10,943 nucleotides of DNA from RGIG5612 sp045604025 (GTDB lineage: Bacteria; Bacillota; Clostridia; Lachnospirales; Lachnospiraceae), in NCBI GenBank assembly GCA_045604025.1, contig JAZUNG010000187.1, positions 1 to 10,943 on the forward strand, in the 5' to 3' direction. The position numbers and the translations under genes are program-made. Shown here piece by piece: positions 1 to 6,154 of this stretch; position 1 is the stretch's first letter, and every line of letters starts with the position of its first letter. The notes beneath the pieces are model-generated. The model worked only from the letters and a program-made list of their open reading frames with translations, made no database searches and had not been told where the DNA came from.

Positions 1-1
1 T

Positions 2-631
2 CTTCCTGATCCGAGTGAGATCGAATATATGGAAGAGCCTGTTGTGGCAGCGGAGATCATGGTGACTTCGGAATACATCGGATCTATCATGGAGCTGTGC
101 CAGGGAAGACGCGGTGTATACAAAGAGATCGAATATATCGAAACAGGCCGCGCTATACTGAGATATGACTTGCCGCTTAATGAGATCATATATGATTTCT
201 TTGATGCGCTCAAGTCACGTTCGAGAGGCTACGCATCTCTGGACTATGAGATCAAGGGCTATGAGAGATCTGATCTGGTCAAACTGGATATATTGGTAAA
301 CAGAGAAGAGGTAGATGCCCTCTCATTCATAGTTCACAAGGATACGGCTTATGAACGCGGCAGAAAGATGTGCGAGAAGCTTAAGGAAGAGATTCCCAGA
401 CATCTGTTTGAGATCCCTATCCAGGCTGCAGTCGGATCCAAGATCATCGCCAGAGAGACCGTTAAAGCTCTCAGAAAAGACGTACTGGCAAAATGCTACG
501 GCGGTGATATCACACGTAAGAAGAAACTTCTCGAGAAACAGAAGGAAGGCAAGAAGCGCATGAGGCAGATCGGTAATGTAGAGATACCTCAGCAGGCGTT
601 TATGAGTGTGCTGAAACTCGATAATGATTAA
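2..631 (+). CDS. lepA: Elongation factor 4 (LepA), C-terminal part, 5' truncated by window edge
   Basis: The reading frame is open from base 2 to the TAA at 629-631 and gives about 209 residues, roughly the last third of a protein that is usually near 600 aa. The GTPase domain is outside the window. What is visible is the EF-G-like domain V and the LepA-specific C-terminal domain. Diagnostic stretches are YDFFDALKSRSRGYASLDYE, SDLVKLDILVN and CYGGDITRKKKLLEKQKEGK, the last being a near-invariant LepA signature that binds near the tRNA/peptidyl-transferase region. The family is a ribosome-bound translational GTPase linked to back-translocation or 30S biogenesis. The protein is cytoplasmic. The true start is upstream of the window, so the internal ATG at 29 is not a start. 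The stop codon lies 4 nt before a long inverted repeat, and hemW follows on the same strand, a common neighbour of lepA in Firmicutes. I see nothing abnormal in the visible part. Confidence 0.97.
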   Translation, partial: LPDPSEIEYMEEPVVAAEIMVTSEYIGSIMELCQGRRGVYKEIEYIETGRAILRYDLPLNEIIYDFFDALKSRSRGYASLDYEIKGYERSDLVKLDILVNREEVDALSFIVHKDTAYERGRKMCEKLKEEIPRHLFEIPIQAAVGSKIIARETVKALRKDVLAKCYGGDITRKKKLLEKQKEGKKRMRQIGNVEIPQQAFMSVLKLDND

Positions 632-635
632 GGTG

Positions 636-738
636 CATTCAGGTATGAGGCGGGACCCCGCTTTGGCCTTTCTCTTAAGGGGACGTAATCCAACTGTCCC
701 CTTCGCGAAAGACCAGCGCCCTCCCTCATACCTGAATG
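636..738. repeat. Long inverted repeat / hairpin between lepA and hemW
   Basis: The arms 636-650 (CATTCAGGTATGAGG) and 724-738 form a perfect 15-bp stem that starts 4 nt after the lepA stop. Inside it, further pairings can be drawn: 652-654 with 719-721, 660-662 with 715-717, 665-666 with 713-714, 668-672 with 707-711, and the 8-bp stem 677-684 with 696-703. The result is one long interrupted hairpin of 103 nt. There is no T-tract after the right arm, so it is not a simple intrinsic terminator. It could be an mRNA 3'-end or processing hairpin, or a REP-like mobile DNA palindrome. It fills most of the 161-nt gap between lepA and hemW. The remaining 739-792 is AT-rich and shows no clear element. 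Confidence 0.85.
677..703. repeat. REP-like GGGGAC...GTCCCC palindrome at the tip of the lepA-hemW hairpin
   Basis: AAGGGGAC at 677-684 pairs perfectly with GTCCCCTT at 696-703 around the 11-nt loop GTAATCCAACT. Palindromes of the form GGGGAC-loop-GTCCCC are, from memory, common at REP-like repeats associated with TnpA_REP/Y1 (IS200/IS605-related) transposases in many bacteria. No transposase gene is in this window, so the link is by resemblance only. The hairpin is nested inside the longer inverted repeat 636-738. Confidence 0.5.
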
Positions 739-792
739 ATCTATACATGATCGATCACTCAGAAACATTACTGCATCAATTATTTATACATT

Positions 793-2082
793 ATGAGTAC
801 AAACAATAATCTCGAGTTATATATACATATTCCGTTCTGTGAGCGTAAGTGCAATTACTGTGACTTCCTCTCAGCCCCCGCTGATGAAGAAACCAGAGAG
901 CTTTATGTTAACGCGCTCATGAATGAGATCAGAGCCTGCAGGGATACTTATGCAGGCTTTAATATTACCACGATATTTATTGGCGGCGGTACACCATCCG
1001 TGCTGTCTGCAGAGCAGATGGGCAGGATAGTGGATGCATTATCTGATGTGTTTGATCTGTCAGGGCTCAAGGGTAAGCCAAAGACCATTTTCAGGAAGAA
1101 GGCTGTCCCTCCGAAGATAGAATTCACTATAGAATGCAACCCTGGTACTATCGACAGAGATAAACTCAGAGCATACAGAAAGATGGGTATCAACCGTCTG
1201 AGTATAGGTGCTCAGTCTACGGTGGATTCTGAGTTGAAGGAACTGGGGAGAATACACACTGCAAATGATTTCCTGGATTCATTTAACGAAGCCAGGATGG
1301 CAGGGTTTGACAATATAAATGTAGATCTGATGCAGGCTATTCCACTGCAGACCATTGGAAGCTGGAGAAAAACGCTTATGAGCGTAGCGGCCTTAAGACC
1401 TGAGCATATCAGCGCTTATTCCCTGATCATTGAAGAGGGGACACCTTTCTATGATCGTATGCGCTCACAGTTTCCGCTGGCGCTCCCTGATGAAGACACT
1501 GAAAGAGAAATTTATTATTCCACAAAGGAACTTCTGGAACAGTTCGGATATGAACGGTATGAGATATCCAATTATGCGCTTCCCGGGAAGGAGTGCAGGC
1601 ACAATATCGGCTACTGGAGCAGGGAAAACTATCTGGGACTGGGACTAGGAGCATCTTCCATGGTTGACAATATCAGATGGAAGAATATTTCGGATCTGAA
1701 CAGATACAACGAACAGTTGCATGATACTTATGATAATAATCCTTATGCAGATGGTTCAGCTGTGCTTGACAGTGTCAGATGCGAAGAGGAGAAGGTTTCA
1801 TACAAGGATCAGATGGCTGAATATATGTTCCTGGGACTGCGTATGAGCAGAGGGGTGTCAAAAGAAGAGTTTATTGCACAGTTCAGAACAGCGTATGACT
1901 ATGTTTACGGAGACGCAACTGAGCATCTGATCGATCTGGGGCTGCTGCAGGTCACAGAGAAGGAATACGAGGATGAACTGACAGGCAGGATGCTCACCGA
2001 TACCAGAGTATCGCTGACTGACAAAGGTGTAGATGTTTCCAACAGGGTATTTGCGGAGTTTATGCCGGATAAGGAGGACTGA
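793..2082 (+). CDS. hemW: HemW-type radical SAM heme chaperone (coproporphyrinogen III oxidase-like)
   Basis: This 429-aa cytoplasmic protein is a HemN-like radical SAM enzyme. The N-terminus carries the cluster motif CERKCNYCDF (C16, C20, C23; CX3CX2C), and the SAM-binding GGGTP follows at 64-68. ECNPGT, SIGAQS and NVDLMQAIPLQT follow as in HemW/HemN. The family's C-terminal region is present (YMFLGLRMSRGVSKEEF). HemW lacks true coproporphyrinogen oxidase activity and is described as a heme-binding chaperone that delivers heme to respiratory or other hemoproteins. The short N-terminus directly before LYIHIPFC favours HemW over HemN. It is longer than the usual roughly 380 aa, partly because of about 20 residues at 89-108 rich in Lys. 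The start ATG at 793 fits the family's N-terminus, but no Shine-Dalgarno sequence precedes it. The stop at 2080-2082 is 4 nt from the next gene. Confidence 0.93.
   Translation: MSTNNNLELYIHIPFCERKCNYCDFLSAPADEETRELYVNALMNEIRACRDTYAGFNITTIFIGGGTPSVLSAEQMGRIVDALSDVFDLSGLKGKPKTIFRKKAVPPKIEFTIECNPGTIDRDKLRAYRKMGINRLSIGAQSTVDSELKELGRIHTANDFLDSFNEARMAGFDNINVDLMQAIPLQTIGSWRKTLMSVAALRPEHISAYSLIIEEGTPFYDRMRSQFPLALPDEDTEREIYYSTKELLEQFGYERYEISNYALPGKECRHNIGYWSRENYLGLGLGASSMVDNIRWKNISDLNRYNEQLHDTYDNNPYADGSAVLDSVRCEEEKVSYKDQMAEYMFLGLRMSRGVSKEEFIAQFRTAYDYVYGDATEHLIDLGLLQVTEKEYEDELTGRMLTDTRVSLTDKGVDVSNRVFAEFMPDKED
2071..2077 (+). promoter_or_regulatory. Ribosome binding site of the GH13 glycosidase gene
   Basis: AAGGAGG lies inside the last codons of hemW, 9 nt before the ATG at 2087. 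It selects this ATG over the upstream extension of the same frame, which overlaps hemW. It also suggests translational coupling between the two genes. Confidence 0.85.
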
Positions 2083-2086
2083 TGCC

Positions 2087-3382
2087 ATGGCAGTTAACAC
2101 CACTAAACACTTAAGAAATCTTGTAATGTATCAGATATATGTCAGGAACTTCAGCGAGGAAGGAACATTTGCCGCAGTTAAGGACAAGCTGTCTGATATC
2201 AAAGCTCTTGGTACAGATATCATCTGGTTTGCGCCGATCCATCCAATTGGTGTGGTGAAACGGGAGGGAACGCTCGGATCACCTTATGCGATATCGGACT
2301 ACCGCGCGGTTAATCCTGAATATGGTTCATTGGATGATTTTAAGGACCTGGTAAATGCAATACATGAATATGGCATGAAATGCATGATAGATGTTGTATA
2401 CAATCATACATCTCCGGACTCCGTGCTTTCCAAAGAGCATCCTGAATGGTTCTATCACAAGGACGACGGAGAATTCGGGAACCGTGTAGGCGACTGGAGC
2501 GACATCATAGATCTGGATTACTCTCATATGGATCTGTGGGACTATCAGATCGAAACTCTGAAATACTGGGCTGAGATAGTTGACGGTTTCCGCTGCGATG
2601 TTGCGTCGCTTATTCCCATTGAATTCTGGAAAAAGGCCAGAGAAGCAGTAGAGGCTGTAAGGCCCGGATGTATATGGCTCAGTGAATCTGTTCATCCGGA
2701 GTTTATTGTTGCAATGAGGGATCAGGGATATACTGCATTATCAGATTCAGAGATCTATCAGGCATTTGACATCGCGTATGACTATGATATCTATGAGAAC
2801 TTTGCGGATGCGGTAAAGGGTAATGCTGGTCTTGAACAATACACTATGCTGATAAACAGGCAGGAGTTTACATATCCGGATAACTATGTAAAACTTAGAT
2901 TCCTGGAAAACCACGATATGCCCAGGATCAGGTCGTATGTTGCAGATGAAAAGGCTCTCAGAAACTGGACTGCTTTCAATTATTTCCAGAAGGGTCTGAC
3001 TCTTGTTTATAATGGTCAGGAGATAGGTGCTTATCATCTGCCGGGTTTATTTGATAAAGATCCCATTAACTGGAATGCAGATGACAGGATCGACCTGTCA
3101 GGACTCATGAGAAAACTGGCAGAGATTAAGAAAGATCCGCTGTTTGCTGACAGTACTTATCATGTGGAAGTCCTGTCAGATGGTGTGATCATGGCATCCC
3201 ACAGACGCGGCGGAAAGATGATACTGGGCATTTTCTCTACGAATGGCAAACCTGTGAATATTCAGTTCCCATATGATCAGGCAAAAGGGAAGCTTACTAA
3301 TCTGATAACCGGAAGTGATATCAGTATCTCTCAGGGAGTACTTCACTGTGATGGTGAGCCGGTCATACTGAAATTGATTTAA
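2087..3382 (+). CDS. Cytoplasmic GH13 (alpha-amylase family) glycoside hydrolase
   Basis: The protein has 431 aa and no signal peptide or membrane segment, so it probably acts inside the cell on imported alpha-glucans or malto-oligosaccharides. All four GH13 conserved regions are present in order: region I DVVYNH at 102-107, region II GFRCDVAS with the nucleophile D171, region III WLSES with the acid/base E200, and region IV FLENHD with the transition-state-stabilising D277. The catalytic triad is therefore intact. The last roughly 90 residues form a short beta-type C-terminal domain. The exact substrate (maltodextrin, pullulan, trehalose-type sugars) cannot be read from sequence. A GH13 enzyme is a functionally unrelated neighbour for hemW, yet the 4-nt gap and embedded ribosome binding site point to co-transcription. 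No terminator follows. The downstream gap holds the rplS promoter. Confidence 0.92.
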   Translation: MAVNTTKHLRNLVMYQIYVRNFSEEGTFAAVKDKLSDIKALGTDIIWFAPIHPIGVVKREGTLGSPYAISDYRAVNPEYGSLDDFKDLVNAIHEYGMKCMIDVVYNHTSPDSVLSKEHPEWFYHKDDGEFGNRVGDWSDIIDLDYSHMDLWDYQIETLKYWAEIVDGFRCDVASLIPIEFWKKAREAVEAVRPGCIWLSESVHPEFIVAMRDQGYTALSDSEIYQAFDIAYDYDIYENFADAVKGNAGLEQYTMLINRQEFTYPDNYVKLRFLENHDMPRIRSYVADEKALRNWTAFNYFQKGLTLVYNGQEIGAYHLPGLFDKDPINWNADDRIDLSGLMRKLAEIKKDPLFADSTYHVEVLSDGVIMASHRRGGKMILGIFSTNGKPVNIQFPYDQAKGKLTNLITGSDISISQGVLHCDGEPVILKLI

Positions 3383-3409
3383 TTTAAGGCGTTATTTAAA
3401 AGAATTTTC

Positions 3410-3438
3410 TTGATTTATGATCTGTGCTATGTTATCAT
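3410..3438 (+). promoter_or_regulatory. Sigma-A-type promoter of rplS
   Basis: TTGATT at 3410-3415 and TATCAT at 3433-3438 are separated by 17 bp, close to the TTGACA/TATAAT consensus with ideal spacing. Transcription would start near 3445, leaving a leader of about 90 nt before the rplS ATG. Confidence 0.65.
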
Positions 3439-3444
3439 ATCACA

Positions 3445-3520
3445 CGCTGTGAAACAGATGGTCCGCTGTTACGAGGTGGTATGACCGCCTAAGAAGTATT
3501 AAGAACATCGAAATATTTTC
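3445..3520 (+). promoter_or_regulatory. Probable L19 ribosomal-protein leader (autoregulatory 5' UTR)
   Basis: The 5' UTR of rplS contains a foldable segment: GGTC at 3460-3463 pairs with GACC at 3483-3486, and CGC at 3464-3466 pairs with GTG at 3476-3478 around a loop that includes TGTTACGA. The text GGTCCGCTGTTACG...ATGACCGCC resembles, from memory, the L19 leader family reported upstream of rplS in Firmicutes, through which free L19 is thought to repress its own mRNA. Family membership is an inference. A covariance-model search with the Rfam L19_leader would settle it. Boundaries are approximate. Confidence 0.55.
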
Positions 3521-3535
3521 AAGGAGGTCACTAGC

Positions 3536-3883
3536 ATGAATGATATCATTAAGAAGATCGAGGCAGGTCAGCTCAAAGAGAAAGTTGACGACTTCAGAGT
3601 AGGTGATACAGTAAGAGTATCAGCCTTGATCAAAGAAGGAAACAGAGAGAGGATCCAGGTTTTTGAGGGCACTGTCATCAAGAGACAGGGCGGCGGAGCA
3701 AGAGAGACATTCACCGTAAGAAAGACTTCTAACGGCGTAGGTGTTGAGAAGACTTGGCCGCTTCATTCACCAACAGTTTCTTCTATCCAGGTCGTAAGAA
3801 AGGGTAAAGTAAGAAGAGCTAAGCTTAACTACTTAAGAGACAGAGTTGGTAAGAGCGCTAAGGTCAAAGAGGCCAGCAGATAA
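3536..3883 (+). CDS. rplS: 50S ribosomal protein L19
   Basis: The product is 115 aa, the normal length for bL19, basic, and contains the family signatures FRVGDTVRV, RIQVFEGTVIKR, and the C-terminal KGKVRRAKLNYLR. L19 sits at the 30S-50S interface and contributes to an intersubunit bridge. The conserved TFPLHSP-like segment reads TWPLHSP here, a conservative variation. The start is well supported by AAGGAGGT at 3521-3528, 7 nt before the ATG. The gene is its own transcription unit, with a promoter and structured leader upstream and a strong intrinsic terminator downstream. rbgA follows, as in many Firmicutes, which fits a ribosome-assembly neighbourhood. Confidence 0.98.
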   Translation: MNDIIKKIEAGQLKEKVDDFRVGDTVRVSALIKEGNRERIQVFEGTVIKRQGGGARETFTVRKTSNGVGVEKTWPLHSPTVSSIQVVRKGKVRRAKLNYLRDRVGKSAKVKEASR

Positions 3884-3897
3884 TATCAAAACCATCC

Positions 3898-3934
3898 TCA
3901 GGGCAGTCGAAAGATTGCCCTGATTTTCTGTTTA
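3898..3934 (+). terminator. Rho-independent terminator after rplS
   Basis: Positions 3898-3923 form an uninterrupted 11-bp stem (TCAGGGCAGT plus a closing C-G, with one G-T wobble) capped by a GAAA tetraloop. It is followed at once by the T-rich tract TTTTCTGTTTA. This is a textbook intrinsic terminator 14 nt after the rplS stop and separates rplS from rbgA transcription. Confidence 0.93.
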
Positions 3935-3969
3935 TTGGGATTCAATTTCTTTTCACTCTATGATAAAAT
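3935..3969 (+). promoter_or_regulatory. Probable promoter of rbgA, placed very near the start codon
   Basis: Two overlapping readings exist: TTGGGA (3935-3940) with TATGAT (3959-3964) at 18 bp, or TTCAAT (3941-3946) with TAAAAT (3964-3969) at 17 bp. Either puts the transcript start only about 0-8 nt before the rbgA ATG at 3979, so the mRNA would be leaderless or nearly so. This matches the absence of a Shine-Dalgarno sequence there. The strong terminator just upstream makes a new promoter necessary. Confidence 0.55.
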
Positions 3970-3978
3970 TAATCAGTT

Positions 3979-4884
3979 ATGAATTTTCAGTGGTACCCCG
4001 GTCATATGACCAAAGCAAAAAGGCAGATGCAGGAGGATATCAAACTGATCGATCTCGTGATCGAGCTGCTTGATGCAAGAGTTCCCCTGGCCAGCAGAAA
4101 TCCTGATATAGACGAGCTTGCAAAAGGTAAGGCCCGTCTTATTTTACTGAACAAAACTGACCTGGCGGATCCTGCAGTTACTGAAGAATGGAACAGATAT
4201 TTCTCCGATAAAGGCATATTTGTTTGTCTGGTGGATTCCAGAAACAGCGCTGACATGAAGCAGATCAATTCTGTGGTGCAGAAGGCATGCGCTGAGAGGA
4301 TAGAAAGAGACCGGAAACGCGGTATTAAGAACAGACCTGTACGTGCTATGGTGTGCGGGATACCGAATGTAGGAAAGTCGACCTTCATCAATACATATGC
4401 CAAAAAGGCAGCAACAAAGACCGGAAACAAGCCCGGCGTGACCAAGGGCAAACAGTGGATCCGTCTGAGCAGTCAGTTGGAGCTTCTAGATACTCCGGGT
4501 ATACTGTGGCCGAAGTTTGAAGACCAGAGCGTTGGACTCAAACTGGCGCTGATAGGCTCTATCAGGGATGAAGTCATGAACACAGAAGAACTGGCGGTGG
4601 AAATGATCAGGCTGCTTAATATCAGATATCCGGGCCTGGTCAGAGATTACTATGGTCTGGATGATATTAATGCTGATGAACTCCTGAATGCCGCGTCTGA
4701 ACTGGGGCTGGTTCCGTCAGATGAAGAGCAGATGCTGTATAAGATAGGCAAAATCAAAGGAGCATTGAAACAGGGCGGCGAAGTAGACACGGAGAAGGCA
4801 GCACATCTCCTGCTGGAAAATTACAGGAATGGCAGACTTGGACGACTTACCCTGGAGAGTCCGTCAGAGTTTGTATATAAGTGA
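3979..4884 (+). CDS. rbgA: Ribosome biogenesis GTPase RbgA (YlqF)
   Basis: This 301-aa protein is a circularly permuted GTPase. The G4 motif NKTD (58-61) comes before G1 GIPNVGKST (127-135), and G3 DTPG (171-174) follows. The N-terminus MNFQWYPGHMTKAKRQM is the family hallmark and fixes the start. The C-terminal roughly 100 residues match the RNA-binding domain of RbgA. The protein acts late in 50S subunit maturation, helping to incorporate late proteins, and is cytoplasmic. It lies after rplS, as in Bacillus, but behind a terminator. The ATG has no Shine-Dalgarno sequence: the preceding bases are AAAATTAATCAGTT. The TGA at 4882-4884 overlaps the ribosome binding site of ftsY, so the two genes are probably translated in a coupled way. 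Confidence 0.95.
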   Translation: MNFQWYPGHMTKAKRQMQEDIKLIDLVIELLDARVPLASRNPDIDELAKGKARLILLNKTDLADPAVTEEWNRYFSDKGIFVCLVDSRNSADMKQINSVVQKACAERIERDRKRGIKNRPVRAMVCGIPNVGKSTFINTYAKKAATKTGNKPGVTKGKQWIRLSSQLELLDTPGILWPKFEDQSVGLKLALIGSIRDEVMNTEELAVEMIRLLNIRYPGLVRDYYGLDDINADELLNAASELGLVPSDEEQMLYKIGKIKGALKQGGEVDTEKAAHLLLENYRNGRLGRLTLESPSEFVYK

Positions 4885-4887
4885 GGA
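4883..4887 (+). promoter_or_regulatory. Ribosome binding site of ftsY
   Basis: GAGGA overlaps the rbgA stop and lies 5 nt before the ATG at 4893. It favours this ATG, which starts MFEWLKKKKK, over a GTG at 4881 in the same frame that would lie upstream of the site. Confidence 0.75.
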
Positions 4888-4892
4888 ACAAC

Positions 4893-6023
4893 ATGTTTGA
4901 ATGGTTAAAGAAAAAGAAGAAGGATGAAGTAACTGATGAGACCGAACAGGTCATAGATGAGGCAGTTGAAGCTTCTGCAAATCTCGCTGAGGAGGCAGAA
5001 ACTGCAGCTGAAGAACAAACAGCCTTTGAAGGATCTGCTGTCATTGAAGAGTTTACCAGCCAGGAACAGCAAGAGACTGAAGTATCTGAGATCAGTGAAC
5101 CTGAGCCTGTAGCTGAACCACAGAGTGAGACTGCTCCTGAGCCTGAAAAGAAAAAGAAGAAACCGGGGTTTTTTGCCAAGTTCTTCAGCAGTCTGTTTGA
5201 GACACTGGATGATGATTTCTATGATGAGCTGGAAGAGCAGCTGATCATCGGGGATATGGGCGTTTATGCTACGGAAGAGCTTCTGGATCATCTGAAGGAA
5301 GAAGTTCAGATCAACAGGATCAGGACCGCAGATGATGCCAGAACATTCCTGATGGATGAGATCAAGAAAATGATGGCCCTTCCACAAGGGGCATATGATT
5401 TCGAAAACGGACCTTCGGTTGTCATGCTGATCGGTGTTAACGGTGTAGGCAAGACCACATGTGTAGGCAAGCTTACAAAGAGATATATGGATAATGGCAA
5501 GAAGGTCATTATGGCTGGTGCAGACACATTCAGGGCAGCTGCAATGGATCAGCTGAAGATCTGGGCTGAGAGAAATGGCTGTTATATGGTCTCCGGAAAT
5601 GAAGGACAGGATCCCGGATCTGTCGTATATGATGCAGCCCAGGCTGCCAGAGCCAGAGGTGCAGACATACTGATCTGTGATACTGCTGGCAGACTTCACA
5701 ATAAGAAGAACCTGATGAGTGAGCTGGCCAAACTGGACAAGATACTGGCTTCAGAAGCTTCCGGATATGCAAGAGAGAATCTGATAGTGCTTGACGCTAC
5801 CACTGGACAGAATGCGCTTCAGCAGGCCAGGGATTTCGGTGATGTCATGAAGATAGATGGAATAGTCCTGACCAAGCTGGATGGTACAGCCAAGGGAGGT
5901 ATCGCAGTAGCCATCACACGTGAACTGGGAGTTCCGGTCAAATATGTAGGCATGGGAGAAGGGATCAATGATCTCATCCGCTTCGACCCGAATTCTTATG
6001 TTGAGGATCTATTCGCAGAGTAA
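4893..6023 (+). CDS. ftsY: Signal recognition particle receptor FtsY
   Basis: From the ATG at 4893 the protein has 376 aa. Residues 1-10 are basic (MFEWLKKKKK), 11-85 form an acidic Glu-rich A domain of low complexity, and 86-90 is a second Lys run before PGFFAKFF, a probable amphipathic membrane-binding segment. The NG domain follows: four-helix N domain about 95-165, P-loop GVNGVGKTT at 181-189, SRP-GTPase insertion-box start DTFRAAA at 211-217, G3 DTAGR at 263-267, G4 TKLDG at 327-331, and GMGE at 353-356. FtsY docks the SRP-ribosome complex at the membrane and hydrolyses GTP jointly with Ffh. An FtsY A domain of this length and acidity is variable between species. It is probably co-transcribed with rbgA, and a long hairpin begins 9 nt after the stop. 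Confidence 0.97.
   Translation: MFEWLKKKKKDEVTDETEQVIDEAVEASANLAEEAETAAEEQTAFEGSAVIEEFTSQEQQETEVSEISEPEPVAEPQSETAPEPEKKKKKPGFFAKFFSSLFETLDDDFYDELEEQLIIGDMGVYATEELLDHLKEEVQINRIRTADDARTFLMDEIKKMMALPQGAYDFENGPSVVMLIGVNGVGKTTCVGKLTKRYMDNGKKVIMAGADTFRAAAMDQLKIWAERNGCYMVSGNEGQDPGSVVYDAAQAARARGADILICDTAGRLHNKKNLMSELAKLDKILASEASGYARENLIVLDATTGQNALQQARDFGDVMKIDGIVLTKLDGTAKGGIAVAITRELGVPVKYVGMGEGINDLIRFDPNSYVEDLFAE
4907..5161 (+). repeat. Pair of identical 15-nt direct repeats flanking the FtsY acidic domain
   Basis: AAAGAAAAAGAAGAA occurs at 4907-4921 and again at 5147-5161. Both copies encode the Lys runs on either side of the acidic A domain. The copies are 240 bp apart, a multiple of three, so recombination or slippage between them would remove the A domain in frame and leave the NG domain intact. 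Low-complexity Lys codons alone can produce such repeats. Confidence 0.7.
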
Positions 6024-6032
6024 CTATTTATC

Positions 6033-6140
6033 TGTCTGATAATATATGTACAGCTTCCGCCAAATATTGATCCTCCTCGCTCATAATCAAAAATCGCTGC
6101 GGGGATCAATATTTGCGCGGAAGCAATATATTATCAGACA
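6033..6140. repeat. 108-nt long hairpin with conserved tip, between ftsY and the M16C gene
   Basis: Outer arms 6033-6047 and 6126-6140 form a perfect 15-bp stem. GCTTCCGC (6053-6060) pairs with 6117-6124, and CAAATATTGATCC (6061-6073) pairs with 6103-6115, separated by one bulged C at 6116. This gives 36 paired positions before the tip. The tip (6074-6100) carries the loop TCATAATCAAAAATC with flanking TCCTCGC and GCTGC, and it is nearly identical to the tip at 10093-10121. The hairpin starts 9 nt after ftsY and ends 4 nt before the ribosome binding site of the next gene, which stays unpaired. There is no trailing T-tract. It could be an RNA processing or regulatory structure, or a mobile palindromic DNA element. 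Confidence 0.9.
6074..6100 (+). other. Conserved hairpin tip, copy A
   Basis: TCCTCGC, the 15-nt loop TCATAATCAAAAATC (6081-6095) and GCTGC form a tip closed by C-G and G-C pairs. Below these come C/U mismatch, U-G, and C/C mismatch. Of 27 positions, 26 are identical to copy B at 10093-10121, once one extra base pair in copy B is allowed for. The orientation is the same relative to the flanking genes in both copies. Confidence 0.85.
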
Positions 6141-6143
6141 TTC

Positions 6144-6150
6144 AAAGGAG
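6144..6150 (+). promoter_or_regulatory. Ribosome binding site of the M16C peptidase gene
   Basis: AAAGGAG lies 4 nt before the ATG at 6155 and 3 nt beyond the long hairpin. It rejects the upstream start near 6113, which would place the first codons inside the hairpin's right arm. Confidence 0.85.
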
Positions 6151-6154
6151 TAAT

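Noticed and set aside
323..748. 141-codon minus-strand open frame across the lepA end and the following hairpin
   Set aside because: It overlaps the conserved lepA C-terminus and uses the inverted repeat as coding sequence, and no domain is visible.
624..809. Small + strand open frame of 61 codons between lepA and hemW
   Set aside because: It consists mostly of the inverted repeat, overlaps both neighbours and lacks a ribosome binding site.
4905..5699. 264-codon open frame on the minus strand inside ftsY
   Set aside because: It lies wholly antisense to a clear ftsY, has a low-complexity Phe/Leu/Ser-rich composition that mirrors the Glu/Lys codons, and shows no recognisable domain.
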